The translations under genes were made by a program, and so were the position numbers. The notes beneath the pieces are model-generated. The model saw only the letters and a program-made list of their open reading frames with translations, made no database searches and had not been told where the DNA came from. DNA of 64,000 bases from assembly GCF_947488985.1 (NCBI RefSeq), contig NZ_CANLBV010000005.1, positions 20,797-84,796 on the forward strand, given 5' to 3'. The stretch is from an uncultured Vibrio sp. (GTDB lineage Bacteria; Pseudomonadota; Gammaproteobacteria; Enterobacterales; Vibrionaceae). This document shows, piece by piece, positions 13,061 through 23,108 of this stretch (its first letter is position 1; each line of letters begins with the position of its first letter).

Positions 13061-13093
13061 TTAGATAGGGTGATGATGGTGATGAATTTTCAT
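13061..13093 (-). CDS. hisL: his operon leader peptide HisL
   Basis: Ten-codon ORF reading MKIHHHHHPI and a TAA stop, with five consecutive His codons (CAT CAC CAT CAT CAC). It lies between the operon promoter region and the attenuator hairpins. Ribosome stalling at the His codons when charged tRNA-His is scarce would favour antitermination, as established for enteric his operons. No strong ribosome site is visible. Confidence 0.92.
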   Translation of the reverse strand: MKIHHHHHPI

Positions 13094-13145
13094 GACTAAT
13101 TTACGCATATATATCAGCTCTTAAGTTGTTTGCTGTCTTGACTCC

Positions 13146-13174
13146 ACACTAACTAAGCTCACATTCTTTTTCAA
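13146..13174 (-). promoter_or_regulatory. Possible his operon promoter
   Basis: On the minus strand TTGAAA is followed after 17 bases by TAGTGT, about 50 bases before hisL. The -35 is a fair match, the -10 is poor. Tentative. Confidence 0.3.
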
Positions 13175-13224
13175 CCATTTATTCGAACTTTTTTCACGAA
13201 ATTTAAAATTTAATTAACGCGCAC

Positions 13225-13253
13225 AAAAAAGGGAGGCAAACGCCTCCCTTTTC
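13225..13253. terminator. Terminator after the NhaC-family gene
   Basis: Stem GGGAGGC/GCCTCCC with four-base loop, flanked by A-run and T-run in both directions; it ends the upstream minus-strand transporter gene before the his promoter. Confidence 0.85.
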
Positions 13254-13273
13254 AATATTCAATCAAGTGATGA

Positions 13274-14866
13274 TTAGCTTTTGCACGTCGCCATCTTACA
13301 ACGTGAGAAATACGCCAATGCAAAACATACTGCTACAAAAGTGACAGATGCAGCGCCAAAGGCAATACCCGTTGATGATGTCATACCTAATGTGATGAAA
13401 CCAACACACGAAACAAATGCCACAGACAGCGCATACGGCAGCTGAGTCGCTACGTGGTCAATGTGGTTACAACGAGCACCAGTAGAAGACAGAATCGTCG
13501 TATCAGAGATTGGAGAACAGTGGTCACCAAATACTGCACCCGCTAGAACCGCACTTAGCATTGGAAGAATTAATGCAATGTCCGATGCTGCAGCCATGTC
13601 ACCCGCGATTGGTAGCATGATGCCGAACGTACCCCAAGATGTACCTGTCGAGAACGCCATAACGCCCGCTAGAAGGAACAACATAACCGGTAGCCAGTGG
13701 TAATCAATGCTGCCTGTTACTAGAGACGATAGGTAAGAACCCGTTTTCATGTCGCCGATTACAGAACCGATAGTCCATGCAAACACAAGAATCAGAATCG
13801 CACCAAACATAGAGCTTGCACCGATCCACATTGTTCTTACGATATCAGCCATAGATAGCTTTTGCTTGAATACTGTCGCTAGTGCTACTAGTAAACCGAT
13901 AACACCACCGTAAACAAGAGACTTACCTACATCCGTGTTTTCGAAGGCGCCTAGAAGGTTGAATGCTTGACCATCAGCAGCCAGCGCTTGGCCACCTGTG
14001 TAAAGCATTGCAGCCACTGTCGCTACAATTAGCGATACGATTGGCATAACAAGATCAGAAACTGAACCGTTTTCGCTCTCTTCGATGTCTAGCTCTTCGT
14101 TTAGATCGTGGGCTTGCTTTTGATCGTTGTCGCCTTCAAAGCCACGGCCCTGAGAAGCTTCTATCTCATGCTCACGCATTTTACCTACGTCTAGGCTGAA
14201 CCACGCAACAGCAAATACCATAAGCAATGCAAATACTGCATAGAAGTTCATAGGGATAAGACGAACGTACGCACCCAGAGCTGAATACTCTGTCACACCA
14301 TGGCTCACCAAGATGCCACCAACGATGGTAATGATGTAAGCACCCCAGCTCGATGCTGGCATGATCACACACATAGGTGCAGCAGTAGAGTCTAGGATGT
14401 AGGCAAGCTTGGCACGAGATACGTAGAAGCGGTCTGTTACCGGGCGAGAGATCGCACCTACTGCCAAGCTGTTGAAGTAATCATCCACAAAGATGAATAC
14501 CCCAAGAAAAGCAGCAAGCAGTTTAGAACCACGTTTACTCTTCACTCGAGACTGAGCCCATTCAGCGAACGCACGTGTACCACCTGACAAGGTTAACAGT
14601 GCTGTTGTCATTCCAAGAATAATAAGGAATGCAATAATGCTCATATTCCAAGTGTTAATTCCACCATCTTCGATGAAAACACCAGATGCTTGAGCAAACA
14701 CGTAACTCGCTGCATTACCTACTGAAAAATCAGCAAGTAAAAAAGCGCCCATAACGATACCAAGGCCCAAAGAAACCAATACACGGCGGGTCAAAATAGC
14801 AAGGGTTAAAGCCACCAAAGGAGGAAGCAGAGATAAAGGCGATGTTGCAAAATCTATTAAATTCAT
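13274..14866 (-). CDS. NhaC-family transporter, probable lysine uptake
   Basis: About 530 aa, with a dozen or so hydrophobic segments spread over the whole protein and a charged cytoplasmic loop near the middle (EGDNDQKQAHDLNEELDIEE). NhaC-superfamily features include FVDDYFNSLAVGAISRP, CVIMPASSWGAY and the repeat-like GTSWGTFGIMLPIA and GDHCSPISDTTILSS. By sequence alone it would be called a Na+/H+ antiporter, but a lysine riboswitch precedes it. Lysine-riboswitch-linked NhaC proteins have been predicted to be lysine transporters, and I follow that. I start at the ATG 14864-14866; an in-frame TTG three codons earlier is possible. Confidence 0.85.
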   Translation of the reverse strand: MNLIDFATSPLSLLPPLVALTLAILTRRVLVSLGLGIVMGAFLLADFSVGNAASYVFAQASGVFIEDGGINTWNMSIIAFLIILGMTTALLTLSGGTRAFAEWAQSRVKSKRGSKLLAAFLGVFIFVDDYFNSLAVGAISRPVTDRFYVSRAKLAYILDSTAAPMCVIMPASSWGAYIITIVGGILVSHGVTEYSALGAYVRLIPMNFYAVFALLMVFAVAWFSLDVGKMREHEIEASQGRGFEGDNDQKQAHDLNEELDIEESENGSVSDLVMPIVSLIVATVAAMLYTGGQALAADGQAFNLLGAFENTDVGKSLVYGGVIGLLVALATVFKQKLSMADIVRTMWIGASSMFGAILILVFAWTIGSVIGDMKTGSYLSSLVTGSIDYHWLPVMLFLLAGVMAFSTGTSWGTFGIMLPIAGDMAAASDIALILPMLSAVLAGAVFGDHCSPISDTTILSSTGARCNHIDHVATQLPYALSVAFVSCVGFITLGMTSSTGIAFGAASVTFVAVCFALAYFSRCKMATCKS

Positions 14867-14912
14867 GATCTTCAAAAACCAGTTTTTTATTTGGCTAGAG
14901 ATCTACTGCAGA

Positions 14913-14972
14913 CAAACTTGATAAGGCTTATCAAGTTCATGTTGAACTAAGCGAAAGGGAAGTGAACACTTC
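14913..14972 (-). promoter_or_regulatory. Expression-platform hairpins after the lysine riboswitch
   Basis: Two strong hairpins lie between the aptamer and the start codon: a 14-base palindrome GAAGTGTTCACTTC (about 14959-14972), and AACTTGATAA/TTATCAAGTT (about 14914-14938) with a three-base loop. Neither is followed by a good T-run. They are the likely switching elements but the mechanism is inferred. Confidence 0.5.
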
Positions 14973-14985
14973 ACCCAACCCTACA

Positions 14986-15149
14986 GTAGCGCTCCATAGT
15001 TTAAAATTAAGACTATGGCAGTGTTGTACCTATTGAATACAACCCCAGCAAATTGCTTAGATATACAATTTACTTCGGCAATCACACCTTTCATTCTCGC
15101 TCATTGGCATCACCCCAACGAAAACTACTTTTTATAATTGCACCTCTAC
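14986..15149 (-). ncRNA. Lysine riboswitch (L-box)
   Basis: Read on the minus strand, the conserved core blocks of the lysine aptamer occur in order: AGAGGTGC, then AAAAGTA, GAAAGG, GATTGCCGAAGTAAA, TTTGCTGG, ACTGCCA, and TGGAGCGCTAC at the 3' end. GTAG at 15146-15149 pairs with CTAC at 14986-14989 to close P1. Length about 164 nt is right. It lies 120 bases before the NhaC-family start. No clear U-rich terminator follows, so control may be translational. Confidence 0.93.
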
Positions 15150-15521
15150 GTGCGATAACATGATTAACCACTTAAACCAAAGTTTAACAACGAATTAACC
15201 AGCCTATCGCATCAGGTAGTCGCAATTGTACTTATCGAGAAAGGTAATGCAACATAAAATTCCAAAAAACACAGTTTTCATTCCTAAGAAAACCATTAAG
15301 AGAATAGTCAACATTTGCCAATTACTCCACTTGTCACATATCAATTACGTTAAGCCTAACGAATCACTATAAAAAATAGCAGGCTAAAAGAAGCATTTCC
15401 TTTTCAAGTATTCATCTCATTTTTATATTTAAATAAAAGTAACAACAAATACCATTTGTTTTATTCCTAGGCTCTGTTTATTATTAGGAAGATTATTTAG
15501 TTTACCTTGATGGAAAATATC
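15150..15521. other. AT-rich intergenic region between riboswitch and hns
   Basis: About 370 bases without an ORF. It must contain the riboswitch transcript's promoter (leftward) and the hns promoter (rightward). It is AT-rich, especially 15400-15510, which fits H-NS autoregulation, but I cannot point to convincing -10/-35 pairs. Confidence 0.4.
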
Positions 15522-15932
15522 ATGTCTGAATTAACAAAAACTTTATTAAATATCCGCAGCCTTCGCGCATTCTCACGTGAATTAACTCTTGAGCAACTTG
15601 AAGAAGCATTAGAGAAGCTAACGATTGTAGTACAAGAGCGTCAAGAGTCTGAAGCAGAAGAACGTGCAGCTAAAGCTGAGCAAGAAGCTAAGCTATCTGC
15701 AATTGCAGAACAAATCGCGAAAGACGGAATTGATGTGGCAGATCTTATTGCTGCACTTTCTGGTGAAGCAAAATCAAAGGCAGCGAAACCGAAACGCGCT
15801 CCTCGCCCAGCGAAATACAAATACGTAGATACAAACGGCGACGAGAAAACTTGGACAGGTCAAGGTCGTACACCTTCAGCTATCCAAGCACAATTAGATG
15901 CAGGTAAATCTCTGGAAGATTTCGCTATCTAA
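15522..15932 (+). CDS. hns: H-NS family nucleoid protein (VicH-like)
   Basis: Nucleoid-structuring protein that binds AT-rich DNA and silences genes. 136 aa. N-terminal dimerisation helices and a coiled coil rich in Glu/Ala (about 1-70), a linker with basic residues (KSKAAKPKRAPRP), then the C-terminal DNA-binding domain with the TWTGQGRTP core, where the QGR AT-hook-like motif sits. An upstream ATG is in frame (15510), but MSELTKTLLN is the usual Vibrio N-terminus and GGAA precedes it. A strong terminator follows. Confidence 0.95.
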   Translation: MSELTKTLLNIRSLRAFSRELTLEQLEEALEKLTIVVQERQESEAEERAAKAEQEAKLSAIAEQIAKDGIDVADLIAALSGEAKSKAAKPKRAPRPAKYKYVDTNGDEKTWTGQGRTPSAIQAQLDAGKSLEDFAI

Positions 15933-16031
15933 ATATCATTATTGTTTAGTGAATAATCTAACGATACGCTAAGCAATAAATCGAATACTTAAGTTGTCCT
16001 ATATTTTATTTACGGCTTAAATATATTAAAG

Positions 16032-16057
16032 AAAAGGCTCCTTTCGGAGCCTTTTTG
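16032..16057 (+). terminator. Terminator after hns
   Basis: Stem AAAAGGCTCC/GGAGCCTTTT around TTTC, ending in five Ts. Confidence 0.88.
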
Positions 16058-16119
16058 CTATTTACTGATCGGGTGTGATATTTGTTCAATAGAGAAATGT
16101 ATTTGATAAGTAAAGTGGC

Positions 16120-17424
16120 TTACCTTTCCCAGTATGCCTCTTCTAAACTATCTTCTCTTTCAGGAAGACCTCGAGACAAACGCGGCGAATGCTGAACTAA
16201 CACTTCGTAACTTGCGCGGTTAGAATATTTACAAACTTGTGAGAAAGAAGAGTACGTCAAGAACGAGTGTTGGTGCTTACTTGAATTTGGCACATTTTCT
16301 TTATGGTATTTATTCGCAGCCATATCATGTAATAAAGCCGATAACGCGGCATCACCTGCACCATTGGTATTTTTGATCTTTTCTGGACCACCCATATATG
16401 GCGCAATATGTGAATACACTTTGGTTGGATTTTCACACAGGTCTTTATGTGCAGGTCGGCTAAATTCAAAACGATTAAACTCAGCAATTGAGCCTGGAAG
16501 TAAAGGCAATGACGTTTCACGTTTCATTGCGTCTTCAGTGTAACCCGCCATAAAAAGCCCTACCGGCCCAGCGGTACATAACACTAAGTCTACCCACGCC
16601 AATGTTTTGTCTGACGCAGCAAGCGGATCGCTTTCCCCTGTTAAAGCTTCAGCCTCATCTTCATTCATGGCCACCACAGTAACGTGTTGCTCAAGAAAAT
16701 CTATCCAGAACTCGGGATCGTCTTGAATCACAAACTTAGTACCTAACGTTAGAACAACAGGCACATCGTATTTCTTTGCGTATTCGATCGCTTTCATCGT
16801 GGCTGCGGGCATTGGGTCACCGGGCTTACAACGAACTAAATAAGCCGTTAACACTAAAGCAGACGCACTTTTAAAAATGTCTTCAGGGATACTATCAGGC
16901 TGTAGCTGGTTCATTTCTCCTTCGTTGATAGCGAAAGTACGTTCCCCATCTTCAGTGATTAATGCAAAGCAACGACCAATAGCGCCACCTACCCCTTGTA
17001 AATGGTTCAAGTCCATTCTGCTGGATGTATTACATAAATAGCGGTAACCATAACTGCCGATCTTAATATCTTGGCTCATGACACCTAACAGTGTTGAACG
17101 ATCGTCCGCCAGCACTGAATAGTTGTGTAATGTATTACCAATTGTGCCACCAGCATATTCATTGGTGATCAGGCACTGTGATTTTAATTCTTGATATAGA
17201 GACTCAGCGACCTCGTCACCAATAACCAGAGAATGCCCCTTACTTAGCCCATACTTCTCAATAAGTTCAGAAGTCACTTTCGCTTCAATATCCACCAGGG
17301 TTTGGTCAATACCGATAATATGGGTGCGTGACATTTTTTTACTGATTTGTGCTTGGCTCACTAAAGGATCACGAGCGTGAACCGGAAAATAGTGCTTTGA
17401 TTTACGTTGTCCAGGAAATTTCAT
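16120..17424 (-). CDS. gsk: Inosine-guanosine kinase
   Basis: Purine salvage kinase of the PfkB/ribokinase family that phosphorylates guanosine and inosine. 434 aa, matching E. coli Gsk. The N-terminal substrate region contains HIIGIDQTLVDIEAKV, the glycine-rich segment is EYAGGTIGNTLHN, and the ATP/anion-hole motif reads NTNGAGDAALSALLHD (Asp base in GAGD). A PurR-like box lies about 80 bases upstream, suggesting purine repression. It has its own promoter region after the small 17529-17798 gene. Confidence 0.95.
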   Translation of the reverse strand: MKFPGQRKSKHYFPVHARDPLVSQAQISKKMSRTHIIGIDQTLVDIEAKVTSELIEKYGLSKGHSLVIGDEVAESLYQELKSQCLITNEYAGGTIGNTLHNYSVLADDRSTLLGVMSQDIKIGSYGYRYLCNTSSRMDLNHLQGVGGAIGRCFALITEDGERTFAINEGEMNQLQPDSIPEDIFKSASALVLTAYLVRCKPGDPMPAATMKAIEYAKKYDVPVVLTLGTKFVIQDDPEFWIDFLEQHVTVVAMNEDEAEALTGESDPLAASDKTLAWVDLVLCTAGPVGLFMAGYTEDAMKRETSLPLLPGSIAEFNRFEFSRPAHKDLCENPTKVYSHIAPYMGGPEKIKNTNGAGDAALSALLHDMAANKYHKENVPNSSKHQHSFLTYSSFSQVCKYSNRASYEVLVQHSPRLSRGLPEREDSLEEAYWER

Positions 17425-17467
17425 AGGGCTAGCGTCTAAGTCAAGGGGAAATAGGTGGCGAATACTA

Positions 17468-17487
17468 CCGCGCTATATTTAGCGCGG
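17468..17487. other. Perfect GC hairpin between gsk and its upstream gene
   Basis: Eight-base stem CCGCGCTA/TAGCGCGG with loop TATT. No T-run follows in either direction, so it is not a typical terminator. On the minus strand it would lie in the gsk 5' leader, about 45 bases before its start. Confidence 0.5.
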
Positions 17488-17502
17488 CAATCACTCAAAC
17501 TA

Positions 17503-17518
17503 TAGCAAACGTTTGCCG
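17503..17518. promoter_or_regulatory. PurR-like operator upstream of gsk
   Basis: Contains the perfect 12-base palindrome GCAAACGTTTGC, which is the core of the PurR consensus ACGCAAACGTTTGCGT. It lies about 80 bases before the gsk ATG, as expected for a repressor site near its promoter. Confidence 0.75.
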
Positions 17519-17528
17519 ATCTGTTTTT

Positions 17529-17798
17529 TTATTCGCCTTCCATAAAGCTCAAGTCTGGAAGCATTTTTAGATGTTCTTCATAGCGTTTTTGATTGAATTC
17601 TGCACCGTTCTTCATGACATCAAATACTTCAATAGCCAGCGCACAGGCCATTGCTGCGATGGCGTCTTCACGTGAGGTTCCTGTCATCATTAAACGCATC
17701 AGCGTCTCTTTTACTTTCACTGGTTCGCCATCTTCAAGTTGGTTCTCAATGATCTCAATCAGCTCTTGTTCTTGCATAAATTCATTTTGTTCAGACAT
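17529..17798 (-). CDS. Conserved small acidic protein, function unknown
   Basis: 89 aa, acidic, no signal peptide or membrane segment; predicted helical, with repeated Glu-rich stretches at the N-terminus and a central GTSREDAIAAMACALAIEVFDVMK segment. I do not recognise a domain. It has its own ATG with only a weak ribosome site, and sits between mnmA (divergent) and gsk. Reading frame is intact and codon use looks like its neighbours, so I take it as real. Confidence 0.75.
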   Translation of the reverse strand: MSEQNEFMQEQELIEIIENQLEDGEPVKVKETLMRLMMTGTSREDAIAAMACALAIEVFDVMKNGAEFNQKRYEEHLKMLPDLSFMEGE

Positions 17799-18002
17799 TT
17801 TTTTATCTCAGGTCTTGGATTTCGAGCGACTATGCCACATATACTTCTGACATCCTAGCGACTCACCTCGCTCTCATGCGATTCTCTAACAAAGCCAGTG
17901 CAGTATTTGTGCAATTGAAACTGTGATTCCGGTCTCGGATCTGTCACGGCGTTTCTGTTTCTGTTAGAATCTGCGACCAAGTAATAGTAACGGTGTTTAG
18001 AC

Positions 18003-19139
18003 ATGTCAGATATCAGCTCTGGAAACAGTGAAAAGAAAGTAATTGTCGGTATGTCCGGCGGTGTAGATTCGTCAGTATCGGCGTATCTTCTTCAGCAACA
18101 AGGCTATCAGGTAGAAGGCCTTTTCATGAAAAACTGGGAAGAAGACGATAACGAAGAATACTGCACGGCAGCTGAAGATCTTGCTGATGCTCAAGCGGTA
18201 TGTGACAAACTAGGTATCCACCTGCACACAATCAACTTTGCTGCAGAATACTGGGATAACGTATTCGAATACTTTCTTGCAGAATACAAAGCGGGCCGCA
18301 CGCCTAACCCAGATATTCTTTGTAACAAAGAGATCAAATTCAAAGCATTCTTAGAGTTTGCGGATGAAGTGCTAGACGCAGACTACATTGCGATGGGTCA
18401 CTACGTTCGCCGCACTTTCCCGACTCAAGAAGAGATTGAAGCTGGTGTAAAACCAGAAATGCTGCGCGGTCTAGACAACAACAAAGACCAAAGCTACTTC
18501 CTATACACACTAAGCTCAGATCAAGTGGCACGCAGCCTATTCCCTGTCGGTGAATTAGAGAAGCCAGAAGTGCGACGTATTGCTGAAGAGCAAGACTTGA
18601 TCACTGCGAAGAAGAAAGATTCAACCGGTATCTGCTTTATTGGCGAGCGCAAGTTCACTGAATTCCTAGGTAAATACCTACCAGCACAACCGGGTAACAT
18701 CGAAACACCGGAAGGCCAAGTGATTGGTCAGCACCAAGGCTTGATGTACCACACATTAGGTCAACGTAAAGGTCTGCATATCGGCGGTACCAAAGGTGGC
18801 GGCGGTAATGAAGAACCGTGGTTTGTTGGTGAAAAAGACCTTAAACGTAATGTACTTATCGCAGTACAAGGTAAAGACCACCCTCTTCTAAAATCAGAAG
18901 GTTTGATCGCATCTCAACTTCATTGGGTAAATCGCACACCAATTACTGAAGTTATGACATGCACGGTAAAAACACGTTACCGTCAGACTGATATTCCTTG
19001 TACAATCATCCCAATTGATGATGAGAACATTAAGGTTATTTTTGATGAACCACAGATTGCTGTGACCCCAGGTCAATCAGCGGTGTTCTACCAAGACGAC
19101 GTATGCCTTGGTGGCGGTATCATCGAAAAACGCATCTAA
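18003..19139 (+). CDS. mnmA: tRNA-specific 2-thiouridylase MnmA
   Basis: Adds sulfur to U34 of tRNA-Lys, -Glu and -Gln using sulfur relayed by the Tus/IscS system and ATP. 378 aa. The PP-loop [13 protein letters not shown] is at about 19-31. The two catalytic cysteines are visible in [12 protein letters not shown] (about 102) and TGICFIGER (about 203). First gene of a plus-strand run with hflD 48 bases downstream, the same order as in E. coli. Confidence 0.98.
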   Translation: MSDISSGNSEKKVIVGMSGGVDSSVSAYLLQQQGYQVEGLFMKNWEEDDNEEYCTAAEDLADAQAVCDKLGIHLHTINFAAEYWDNVFEYFLAEYKAGRTPNPDILCNKEIKFKAFLEFADEVLDADYIAMGHYVRRTFPTQEEIEAGVKPEMLRGLDNNKDQSYFLYTLSSDQVARSLFPVGELEKPEVRRIAEEQDLITAKKKDSTGICFIGERKFTEFLGKYLPAQPGNIETPEGQVIGQHQGLMYHTLGQRKGLHIGGTKGGGGNEEPWFVGEKDLKRNVLIAVQGKDHPLLKSEGLIASQLHWVNRTPITEVMTCTVKTRYRQTDIPCTIIPIDDENIKVIFDEPQIAVTPGQSAVFYQDDVCLGGGIIEKRI

Positions 19140-19187
19140 CCTCATCAAACGAACGACAAACAATAGAAGACAACAAGGAGTTACTAC

Positions 19188-19805
19188 GTGGCTAATACAC
19201 TTTATGACCGTACTATTGCTTTCGCCGGAATTTGCCAAGCTGTGATTTTGGTTCAACAAGTAGCGAAAGACGGCTATTGTGATAAAGATGCCTTCGAAGC
19301 TTCACTCAATGCCATTCTAAGCACTAACCCAGCGAATACTGTGGGTGTATTTGGACGTGAAGCAAACCTAAAGCTTGGCCTTGAGTGCGTAGTAAAAGGT
19401 ATCGATAGTACTCCGGCGGGTAGCGATATTACCCGCTACATCATCAGCTTAATGGCACTTGAGCGTAAGCTGGCTTCTCGTAACGATTCAATGTCACAAC
19501 TTGGTGATCGCATTCAAACCGCAGAGCGCCAAGCTGAACATTTTGACCTGTTTGATGACCAGATGATCAGTAACCTAGCGAGTATCTACCTTGATGTAGT
19601 CAGCCCTATTGGCCCTCGCATTCAGGTTTCCGGGACGCCATCGATACTTCAACAAACATCGAGTCAGCATAAGGTTCGTGCGCTCCTTCTATCCGGGATT
19701 AGAAGTGCGGTATTATGGCGACAGGTGGGTGGCAAACGCCGCCATCTAATCTTCGGTCGTAAGAAGATGGTCGAGCAGGCTAAAATCCTATTAGCTCGAA
19801 TGTAA
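19188..19805 (+). CDS. hflD: High frequency lysogenization protein HflD homolog
   Basis: 205 aa, all-helical HflD family (previously YcfC), membrane-associated in E. coli where it binds phage lambda CII. The physiological role outside lambda is unclear. Sequence is full length. GTG start at 19188-19190 with a good AAGGAG site. Lies between mnmA and purB, its conserved context in gamma-proteobacteria, followed by a terminator. Confidence 0.94.
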   Translation: MANTLYDRTIAFAGICQAVILVQQVAKDGYCDKDAFEASLNAILSTNPANTVGVFGREANLKLGLECVVKGIDSTPAGSDITRYIISLMALERKLASRNDSMSQLGDRIQTAERQAEHFDLFDDQMISNLASIYLDVVSPIGPRIQVSGTPSILQQTSSQHKVRALLLSGIRSAVLWRQVGGKRRHLIFGRKKMVEQAKILLARM

Positions 19806-19811
19806 TTTATT

Positions 19812-19842
19812 AGCTCGCGCCTCGTCGCGAGCTTGTTTTTTG
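19812..19842 (+). terminator. Terminator after hflD
   Basis: Stem GCTCGCG/CGCGAGC with six-base loop, followed by TTGTTTTTT. Confidence 0.85.
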
Positions 19843-19858
19843 TATCAAGACAAGTCTC

Positions 19859-19874
19859 ACGCAAACGATTGCGC
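19859..19874. promoter_or_regulatory. PurR-like operator upstream of purB
   Basis: ACGCAAACGATTGCGC matches 14 of 16 positions of the PurR consensus. It is 75 bases before the purB ATG, between the hflD terminator and purB, so purB has its own regulated promoter here. In E. coli the purB site is inside the gene, acting as a roadblock. Confidence 0.8.
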
Positions 19875-19939
19875 AATGTGCGTGACAATTGAGATTGTTA
19901 CTGGTATAAACCTCTCAAAATTTAGAAAACTCAATTTAG

Positions 19940-21319
<1,380 letters not shown>

Positions 21320-21368
21320 GATTCGAGATTCGAGATTCGAGATTCGAGATTCGAGATTCGAGATTCGA
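21320..21368. repeat. Tandem heptamer array, seven GATTCGA copies
   Basis: Seven perfect, uninterrupted copies of GATTCGA begin on the base after the purB stop codon and end 16 bases before its terminator hairpin. 49 bases, no ORF. Such an array is prone to slippage, so copy number may vary between strains. Confidence 0.97.
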
Positions 21369-21383
21369 ATAAAATAATATGAG

Positions 21384-21409
21384 AAGGCTTCCCATGTGGA
21401 AGCCTTTTT
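21384..21409 (+). terminator. Terminator after purB
   Basis: Stem AAGGCTTCC/GGAAGCCTT, five-base loop, then a T-run. Confidence 0.88.
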
Positions 21410-21558
21410 GTTGCGTAAAACAAATGTCTCGAACAGTAGTACCATAAGTAAAGCAACAGCCGTCAATCAAACCTGACTTTTCCAACTAGCCTACCCCGTT
21501 CAAGTATTGTAAGTCGTGGTTAAACAAGCCCCCGTTCCTTTTCTTAAGCAGGAAGTAC

Positions 21559-21586
21559 AAAAAAGGCCTCCCGAAGGAAGCCTTTA
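21559..21586 (-). terminator. Terminator after htpX
   Basis: On the minus strand, AAAGGCTTCC/GGAGGCCTTT (one wobble) around TTCG, followed by six Ts. Confidence 0.82.
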
Positions 21587-21628
21587 GAATACATATTGCC
21601 ACTTAACAACAGCAGCTTGTATTTGAGA

Positions 21629-22492
21629 TTACATATTACGTAAAGACGCAATACGCTTATCTAGTGGTGGGTGGCTCATTAGAAGCTCTGATAGAGAACG
21701 CTTACCATTGATACCAAACGCCATCATAGAGCCTTCCAGTTGTGGCTCATGGCTCACCTTTAGACGCTCTAACGCTGCAATCATCTTCTCTTTACCTACC
21801 AAGTGCGCAGCACCTGCATCGGCATGAAACTCACGATGGCGGCTGTACCACATGGTAATGAAGCTAGCTAGGAAACCAAATACCAATTCCAGCACCATAG
21901 ATACACCGAAGTACACCATCATGTTGCTGCCGCCCTCTTCTTCGTTATCATTCGACGCAACAATGTTAGCAATGAAACGAGATAGGAAGATAACGAACGT
22001 GTTTACAACACCCTGCATTAACGTCATTGTCACCATATCACCGTTCGCGATGTGGCTAACTTCGTGAGCTAATACCGCTTCAGCTTCGTCACGTGTCATG
22101 TTGTGCAGCAGGCCTGTAGATACTGCAACCAAAGAATCATCACGCTTAGCACCTGTTGCAAAGGCGTTGATGTCTGGCGAATCATAAATCGCTACCGTCG
22201 GCATACCGATACCAACTTGTTGAGCTTGACGGCTTACCGTCTCCATCAACCAGTGTTCAGTTTCGTTGCGTGGGCTTTCAATGACCATACCGCCGACAGA
22301 ACCCAATGCCATTTTCTTTGACATCATTAATGAAATGAATGAACCGCCGAAGCCAAATACCGCAGCCATCACCAATAACCCAGAGAGGCTACCGGGTTGC
22401 ATACCTGTGACTGCGTATACAATATTAAGAACAACACTCAGTACCAATACAACCGCAAGGTTGGTTGCAAGGAACAACATTACTCGCTTCAT
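21629..22492 (-). CDS. htpX: Membrane-bound zinc metalloprotease HtpX
   Basis: M48 family inner-membrane protease that degrades misfolded membrane proteins and acts with FtsH. 287 aa. Two N-terminal membrane segments (about 5-25 and 35-55), the zinc motif HEVSH (about 140-144), then two further hydrophobic segments. A -10-like TATAAT lies at 22533-22538 on the minus strand. GGAG ribosome site before the ATG. Confidence 0.97.
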   Translation of the reverse strand: MKRVMLFLATNLAVVLVLSVVLNIVYAVTGMQPGSLSGLLVMAAVFGFGGSFISLMMSKKMALGSVGGMVIESPRNETEHWLMETVSRQAQQVGIGMPTVAIYDSPDINAFATGAKRDDSLVAVSTGLLHNMTRDEAEAVLAHEVSHIANGDMVTMTLMQGVVNTFVIFLSRFIANIVASNDNEEEGGSNMMVYFGVSMVLELVFGFLASFITMWYSRHREFHADAGAAHLVGKEKMIAALERLKVSHEPQLEGSMMAFGINGKRSLSELLMSHPPLDKRIASLRNM

Positions 22493-22532
22493 TACTTATC
22501 TCCGCATGAAAGCTATTTTTATTAAACTTATT

Positions 22533-22538
22533 ATTATA
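22533..22538 (-). promoter_or_regulatory. Possible htpX -10 element
   Basis: Perfect TATAAT on the minus strand about 40 bases before the htpX ATG, but no acceptable -35 at 16-18 bases. Confidence 0.35.
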
Positions 22539-22772
22539 GACAAGGCAGACCGCACTTTATTCCAACCTTGAACAATTCTACTTACTTATACATATAGTCA
22601 TAGATTAATAAAACAAGGTTAAGCATTAAATTGCAACATTTGATTACTGGCTAAATTCAATTTGTCATCGCCTATTAGACCTAAGTCGTATGGTTTACCA
22701 CTAACGATCCGTTTAGAGTAGCAAATAGTCGAGGAATACATTAGCGAATTCATGAAACAAAAGGAAAGGATC

Positions 22773-22940
22773 ATGGTTGAAGGTACTAACACTCAAATGG
22801 CTATCGATTTACTGTGCTGTCACCTAGGGATTACTGAAGAAGAAGCGAAAAAGCAGGTTGGGCCCCTAACACCACAAACGGCAAAGGCAGAAATCACAGA
22901 AACACAGCAAGCGCTCATGGGACTTACCAAAGAAAACTAA
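22773..22940 (+). CDS. Small protein, function unknown
   Basis: 55 aa from the ATG at 22773, chosen because AAGGA precedes it at normal spacing; an ATG seven codons upstream is the alternative. The product is helical and mildly acidic with a CC pair (DLLCCHLG) and a Q/T-rich tail; no membrane segment. I do not recognise a family. It lies alone between divergent htpX and a terminator and reads as a genuine short gene. Confidence 0.6.
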   Translation: MVEGTNTQMAIDLLCCHLGITEEEAKKQVGPLTPQTAKAEITETQQALMGLTKEN

Positions 22941-23038
22941 TCCACGGCTTACTTATATCAAAGCGATAACTCAAAGACTTGTTGTTTATAACGTTATTCT
23001 TGTTTATGAACTTGCGGTCAATAAAGGCTTAACATAGC

Positions 23039-23068
23039 AAAAGGACTGCCAACTGGCAGTCCTTTTCG
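23039..23068. terminator. Bidirectional terminator between the small ORF and bioD
   Basis: Perfect stem AAAAGGACTGCC/GGCAGTCCTTTT with loop AACT; works for the small plus-strand gene and for bioD on the minus strand. Confidence 0.88.
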
Positions 23069-23108
23069 TATTCAGTATACGATACTGATGTATAAAGAGA
23101 ACAGATTC

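Noticed and set aside
13274..14866. Na+/H+ antiporter annotation for the NhaC-family gene
   Set aside because: The lysine riboswitch upstream argues for a lysine-related transporter; kept as a family call only.
17468..17487. Terminator call for the hairpin before gsk
   Set aside because: No T-run in either direction; listed only as a hairpin.
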